The notes below the pieces were generated by a model. That model did no database searches. It saw only the letters and a list, made by a program, of their open reading frames with translations, and was not told where the DNA came from. Shown piece after piece: positions 5,344-5,362 of a stretch of 5,362 bases of DNA (position 1 is its first letter; each line of letters opens with the position of its first letter). Source of the stretch: JAUVHV01 sp964523875. GTDB taxonomy: Bacteria > Omnitrophota > Gorgyraeia > JABMRG01. Where the stretch lies: contig CAZGAS010000070.1 of assembly GCA_964523875.1 (NCBI GenBank), forward strand, positions 1-5,362, in the 5' to 3' direction. A program made the position numbers and the translations under genes.

Positions 5344-5362
5344 GTAAGCGTGCCTGCCCCGT

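Noticed and set aside
1..5362. tRNA, rRNA, riboswitch or insertion-sequence ends
   Set aside because: I found no cloverleaf, rRNA-like stretch, conserved riboswitch core, transposase motif or terminal inverted repeats by eye on either strand.

Overview
The window looks like bacterial chromosome, moderately AT-rich, with all genes on the + strand. The organism is uncertain. The first gene has a signal-like N-terminus ending in an 'SALRP' junction, which I associate with proteins of Candidatus Omnitrophota (OP3) and related uncultured bacteria. The mix of a DUF4143-type ATPase, a DUF369 cyclophilin-like protein and a BaxI_1-type membrane protein fits that lineage but does not prove it. The intact genes stop at TAA or TAG and use the standard code.

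Layout. (1) Positions 1-155 hold a clear sigma70-type promoter (TTGACT, 17 bp, TATACT) whose -10 box lies inside a 29-bp near-perfect palindrome. It drives a 506-residue membrane-anchored protein (156-1676) of unknown function, with a faint TraB/ChaN-like 'GAGH' motif. (2) Positions 1727-2669 are a wrecked aspartate-alanine exchange operon. An intact promoter and an ideal Shine-Dalgarno site lead into about 65 codons of aspartate 4-decarboxylase (aspD), broken by a one-base frameshift in an A-run. This is joined directly, through a roughly 12-bp stretch readable as either gene, to the last ~228 codons of the aspartate:alanine antiporter (aspT), which carries an in-frame TGA where the family has glycine. 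(3) Positions 2677-3039 encode an intact cyclophilin-like (DUF369) protein starting 7 bp after the aspT stop. (4) Positions 3092-3150 carry two identical 15-bp direct repeats around a TTGTAA-17-TATAAT promoter. Its predicted start point coincides with the ATG of an AAA_14/DUF4143 ATPase (3158-4483), so that mRNA should be leaderless. (5) A short spacer with a possible basic micro-ORF leads to a strong ribosome site and a 240-residue Bax-inhibitor-1/YccA-type membrane protein (4621-5343).

How the parts relate. Only the asp remnants and the cyclophilin-like gene look like one transcription unit. The functional aspD-aspT pair would import aspartate, decarboxylate it to alanine plus CO2 and export alanine, generating proton-motive force. 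Here that cycle is lost, yet its promoter and ribosome site look intact and may still transcribe the downstream gene. The other three genes appear to be independent units. I see no convincing new multi-gene system. The most notable signals are the asp operon scar, the palindrome over the first promoter and the leaderless, repeat-flanked ATPase promoter.
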